Positions 60,487-60,887 of a stretch of 60,887 nt of DNA are shown here, piece after piece. The DNA lies in contig JAGRIK010000308.1 in NCBI GenBank assembly GCA_020443325.1, forward strand, positions 1-60,887. The letters are read 5' to 3'. This stretch comes from Halioglobus sp. (GTDB lineage Bacteria; Pseudomonadota; Gammaproteobacteria; Pseudomonadales; Halieaceae). The notes below the pieces were generated by a model. That model did no database searches, was not told the origin of the DNA, and saw nothing but the letters and a program-made list of their open reading frames with translations. The first letter of the stretch is position 1. Each line of letters begins with the position of its first letter. The position numbers were made by a program, and so were the translations under genes.

Positions 60487-60887
60487 GTTGATACTCCAAA
60501 GTTGTACGCTGCCCGAATTTGCAGGAAGCATTGGTCACCGGAGATTGCCGGTGAAAGGGATACTGGGCCAGCATACGCAGGCGGCAGCCAGATGGATCAA
60601 ATCAACGGCGTCAATGCGGATACTACATCGTACATTGATGAGCGCCGGTGGAGTCGATTTTCCGGGATTGGAAGCACCGATAGCCCGGGTTGTGCCTTGC
60701 AGCGTGCTGAAAAAGTCTCTAGCGAGTGCAAGGATTTGGGGAAAACTAACTGAGATGAAAACTGATGTTTTTCCCGCCTCCTGGGAAGTGGCTTTGTAGG
60801 GCGGTTGCGGATGGAAAATGTGTTTCTCAGTCGCTCCACGTGATTCGCTTGGTGAGAAACACATTTTCCATCCACAACCTCAGTGCA
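60487..60887. other. Terminal intergenic region with palindrome E3
   Basis: 401 bases with no supported gene. It has a GTGCTGAAAAAGTCTCT-like stretch at about 60702-60718, of a kind seen near transposon ends, but no transposase, and a long palindrome at 60803-60879 that reaches almost to the window end. Confidence 0.45.
60803..60879. repeat. Long palindromic element E3
   Basis: Arms of 27 bases (60803-60829 and 60853-60879) pair with one mismatch, around 23 bases. It resembles E1 and E2 in having long site-specific arms, but its centre lacks the CATGGATG core. Confidence 0.65.

Noticed and set aside
60700-60887. Insertion sequence end
   Set aside because: A GTGCTGAAAAAGTC-like stretch is present but no transposase or matched terminal repeats can be seen within the window.
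1-60887. tRNA, rRNA, CRISPR arrays or prophage genes
   Set aside because: No matching structure, repeat-spacer pattern or phage gene set was seen on either strand.

Overview
The window looks like a chromosomal segment of a marine, GC-rich gammaproteobacterium of the Halieaceae/Spongiibacteraceae kind (order Cellvibrionales). This is an inference from gene content: many acyl-CoA dehydrogenases next to TonB-dependent receptors, a PilG-ChpA type chemosensory operon, a RimK-like/transglutaminase-like/RimB-like cassette, DUF3014, DUF3833 and DUF2452 proteins. I see no ribosomal RNA, tRNA, CRISPR array or intact insertion sequence.

Layout. (1) 1-18.4 kb is a lipid or isoprenoid/steroid-like catabolic island. 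A truncated acyl-CoA dehydrogenase and an MFS transporter lie on the plus strand. Everything else is on the minus strand: MaoC hydratase, MFE-2-like dehydrogenase and thiolase (7.5-4.8 kb, closed by a strong terminator), then quinone oxidoreductase, iron alcohol dehydrogenase and thioesterase (4.7-2.1 kb). Next come a TonB receptor and a second operon of two acyl-CoA dehydrogenases, an acyl-CoA ligase and a third dehydrogenase (15.9-10.5 kb). A second TonB receptor (16.1-18.4 kb) is interrupted by one in-frame TAA. The hydratase operon and the dehydrogenase operon start from near-identical sigma70-type promoters whose -10 hexamer lies inside the same palindrome (ACATAC-A-GTATGT), so one repressor probably controls both.

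(2) 18.6-30.6 kb has a cation diffusion facilitator, a small secreted protein and a complete minus-strand Pil-Chp operon: response regulator, CheW, MCP, CheR, a ChpA split into two genes, a second CheW and a small partner. The MCP has almost no periplasmic domain.

(3) 31-49 kb has a lower-GC B12-type radical SAM gene, an XRE-like plus PAS/degenerate-GGDEF/degenerate-AAA+ regulator pair, the zinc protease/7TM transglutaminase-like/ATP-grasp cassette, a DsbA-like protein, small plus-strand genes, an FAD amine oxidase-like gene and two tandem B12-type radical SAM paralogues with PqqD-like N-terminal repeats.

(4) 49-61 kb starts with a 1283-residue fusion of sugar kinase, 2-hydroxyacid dehydrogenase, SCP2 and class II aldolase domains. 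After it come housekeeping-type genes: DUF523/DUF1722, a TIGR01777 epimerase, a sirtuin, a PNPOx-like protein, DUF3833, DUF2452, glutathione peroxidase, DUF2892 and a DDN-like reductase. Large hairpin elements sit at 7.7, 40.4 and 60.8 kb.
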